Source: Bittarella massiliensis (ex Durand et al. 2017)
GTDB lineage: Bacteria; Bacillota; Clostridia; Oscillospirales; Ruminococcaceae
DNA length: 64,000 bases
Assembly: GCF_001486165.1 (NCBI RefSeq)
Contig: NZ_LN908976.1
Coordinates: 1 to 64,000 of the forward strand
Direction: 5' to 3'
Made by a program: the position numbers and the translations under genes. The notes under the pieces were generated by a model that did not search any database, had not been told where the DNA came from, and was given only the letters and a program-made list of their open reading frames with translations. Shown piece by piece: positions 63,067 through 64,000 of this stretch. The stretch's first letter is position 1; each line of letters begins with the position of its first letter.

Positions 63067-64000
63067 ATGAAAAGACCCATTGTGATCGACACCGACACCG
63101 GTTCCGACGACGCGGTGGCCCTGGTGCTGGCGCTGCGCGACCCCGCGGTGGAGGTGCTGGCCATCACCACCGTGGCGGGGAACGTGGGGGTCGAACAGGC
63201 CACCCAAAACGCCCTGATGACCATCGACTACGCCGAGCGGGGGACCCCGCCGGTCTACCAGGGGTGCGCCAAGCCCCTCTACCACCCCCACATCTCGGCC
63301 GAGGGGGTGCACGGGGAGGACGGGATGGGCGACCTGGGCACCCTGGTCCCCAGCGCCCGCCTGCCCGAAAAGGAGCACGCCGTGGACGCCCTGATCGCCC
63401 TGGGGCGCAGGGGCGGGGTGGAGCTGTTGGCCCTGGGGCCCCTGACCAACGTCGCCCTGGCCATGATGAAGGACCCCGAGGCCATGCGGGGCTACACCCA
63501 TATCACCCTGATGGGCGGGGCCTACACCAAGGGGAACACCGGCCACCTGGCCGAATTCAACCTCTGGGAGGACGCCGAGGCGGCCGACTATGTCTTCACC
63601 TTCGGCGTCCCCATCACCATGGTCACCATCGAGGCCTGCCGGGACAAGGCAAAAATCACCCGGGACGACTGCGCCCGCATCAAGGCCACCGGTTCCCGCT
63701 GCGGGGCCTTCTGTGTGGACTGCAACCGCACCCTCTACGAGGCCAGCGCCCGCTACGGCGAGCCCTACTTTACCCTGCCCGACGCGGCGGCCGCCGCCGT
63801 GCTGCTGCGCCCCGACCTGGTGGCCGAGCAATTTGACAGCTACACCCGCATCGAGTGCCGGAGCGAACTGGCCTACGGGGCCACCGTCAACGACCGGCGG
63901 CCCCGGGACCGGGTGGGAACCGCCTCGAAGGCGTCCACCCTCCCCCCCTTCAACTGCCGGGTGGTCCACCGGTTGGAGGAGAGGGCCTTCAAAGAGTGGA
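63067..64000 (+). CDS. nucleoside hydrolase (IunH family), cut by window end
   Basis: 311 codons, open at the right edge, so the C-terminus is outside the window. The N-terminus is MKRPIVIDTDTGSDDAVALVLAL, with the Asp cluster that binds Ca2+ in this family. VELLALGPLTNVALAMM and LMGGAYTKGNTGHLAEFNLW match the family core. ATG follows AGAGGAGAG. It is the second nucleoside hydrolase in the window and clearly diverged from the one at 27561, suggesting different nucleoside preference. Confidence 0.92.
   Translation, partial: MKRPIVIDTDTGSDDAVALVLALRDPAVEVLAITTVAGNVGVEQATQNALMTIDYAERGTPPVYQGCAKPLYHPHISAEGVHGEDGMGDLGTLVPSARLPEKEHAVDALIALGRRGGVELLALGPLTNVALAMMKDPEAMRGYTHITLMGGAYTKGNTGHLAEFNLWEDAEAADYVFTFGVPITMVTIEACRDKAKITRDDCARIKATGSRCGAFCVDCNRTLYEASARYGEPYFTLPDAAAAAVLLRPDLVAEQFDSYTRIECRSELAYGATVNDRRPRDRVGTASKASTLPPFNCRVVHRLEERAFKEW

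Overview
The window looks like a chromosomal piece of a GC-rich, endospore-forming, Gram-positive anaerobe of the class Clostridia, most likely in the Oscillospiraceae/Ruminococcaceae neighbourhood. This rests on the complete spoIIA operon (spoIIAA-spoIIAB-sigF), an alpha/beta small acid-soluble spore protein, SpoVB- and SpoVD-type proteins, a meso-diaminopimelate-type MurE, a Gram-positive division cluster (mraZ to ftsZ), and an rrn operon with Ile and Ala tRNAs in its spacer. No phage, transposase, integrase or CRISPR array was found. Species cannot be named from the sequence alone.

Layout. 1-5219: an rrn operon on the minus strand (23S, tRNA-Ile, tRNA-Ala, 16S) read from two tandem near-consensus promoters. 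5371-7802: metA and three small unknown genes. 7807-9206: spoIIA operon. 9410-10447: AraC-type regulator. 10568-16830: folC with a duplicated, decayed 3' end, valS, and an FAD/Rieske oxidoreductase. 17012-18516: a cysteine-tailed membrane protein, tRNA-Pro, and an AT-rich insert with a HEPN-like gene bounded by a repeat of the tRNA 3' end. 19163-28508: a GGDEF-EAL signalling protein, an SDR, an HdeD-like protein, a DUF2461 protein, an MBL hydrolase, SpoVB and a nucleoside hydrolase. 28629-29203: tRNA-Gln and a SASP gene. 29234-45583: a hypothetical gene, a DivIVA-like gene and the division/cell-wall cluster read leftward (mraZ-rsmH-ftsL-spoVD-murE-murF-mraY-ftsW-murG-murA-ftsQ-ftsZ), without murD, murB or murC. 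46654-50638: rsmD-coaD-coiled-coil operon, uvrC and HPr. 50710-55241: ylxM-ffh-rpsP-khpA-rimM-trmD-DUF554 operon. 55306-57275: GNAT and amidohydrolase. 57424-60215: feoA-feoB-cysteine-rich protein operon. 60848-64000: radical-SAM gene, minisatellite, Crp/Fnr regulator and a nucleoside hydrolase cut by the window end.

Most genes are core: translation and protein targeting, peptidoglycan synthesis and division, folate, CoA, methionine, iron uptake and sporulation control. The unusual material lies between genes. There are two minisatellites (22 bp x 18 and about 45 bp x 10), each repeating one arm of an adjacent hairpin. The folC tail occurs three times at a 286-287 bp period. FeoA carries a His-rich tail of tandem repeats. 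Four GGTTACA repeats in helical phase lie between rpsP and ffh. A small tRNA-linked AT-rich island is present.

One warning: inside ftsQ at 32287-32392 the sequence carries a near-exact synthetic Tn5 mosaic-end (Nextera adapter) followed by a 69 bp copy of sequence from 29296-29364. That is almost certainly a library or assembly artefact, so the ftsQ 3' end should not be trusted. I did not find a convincing new multi-gene system. The best leads for new biology are the hairpin-arm minisatellites, the His-rich FeoA with a possible metal operator, and the tRNA-Pro island.
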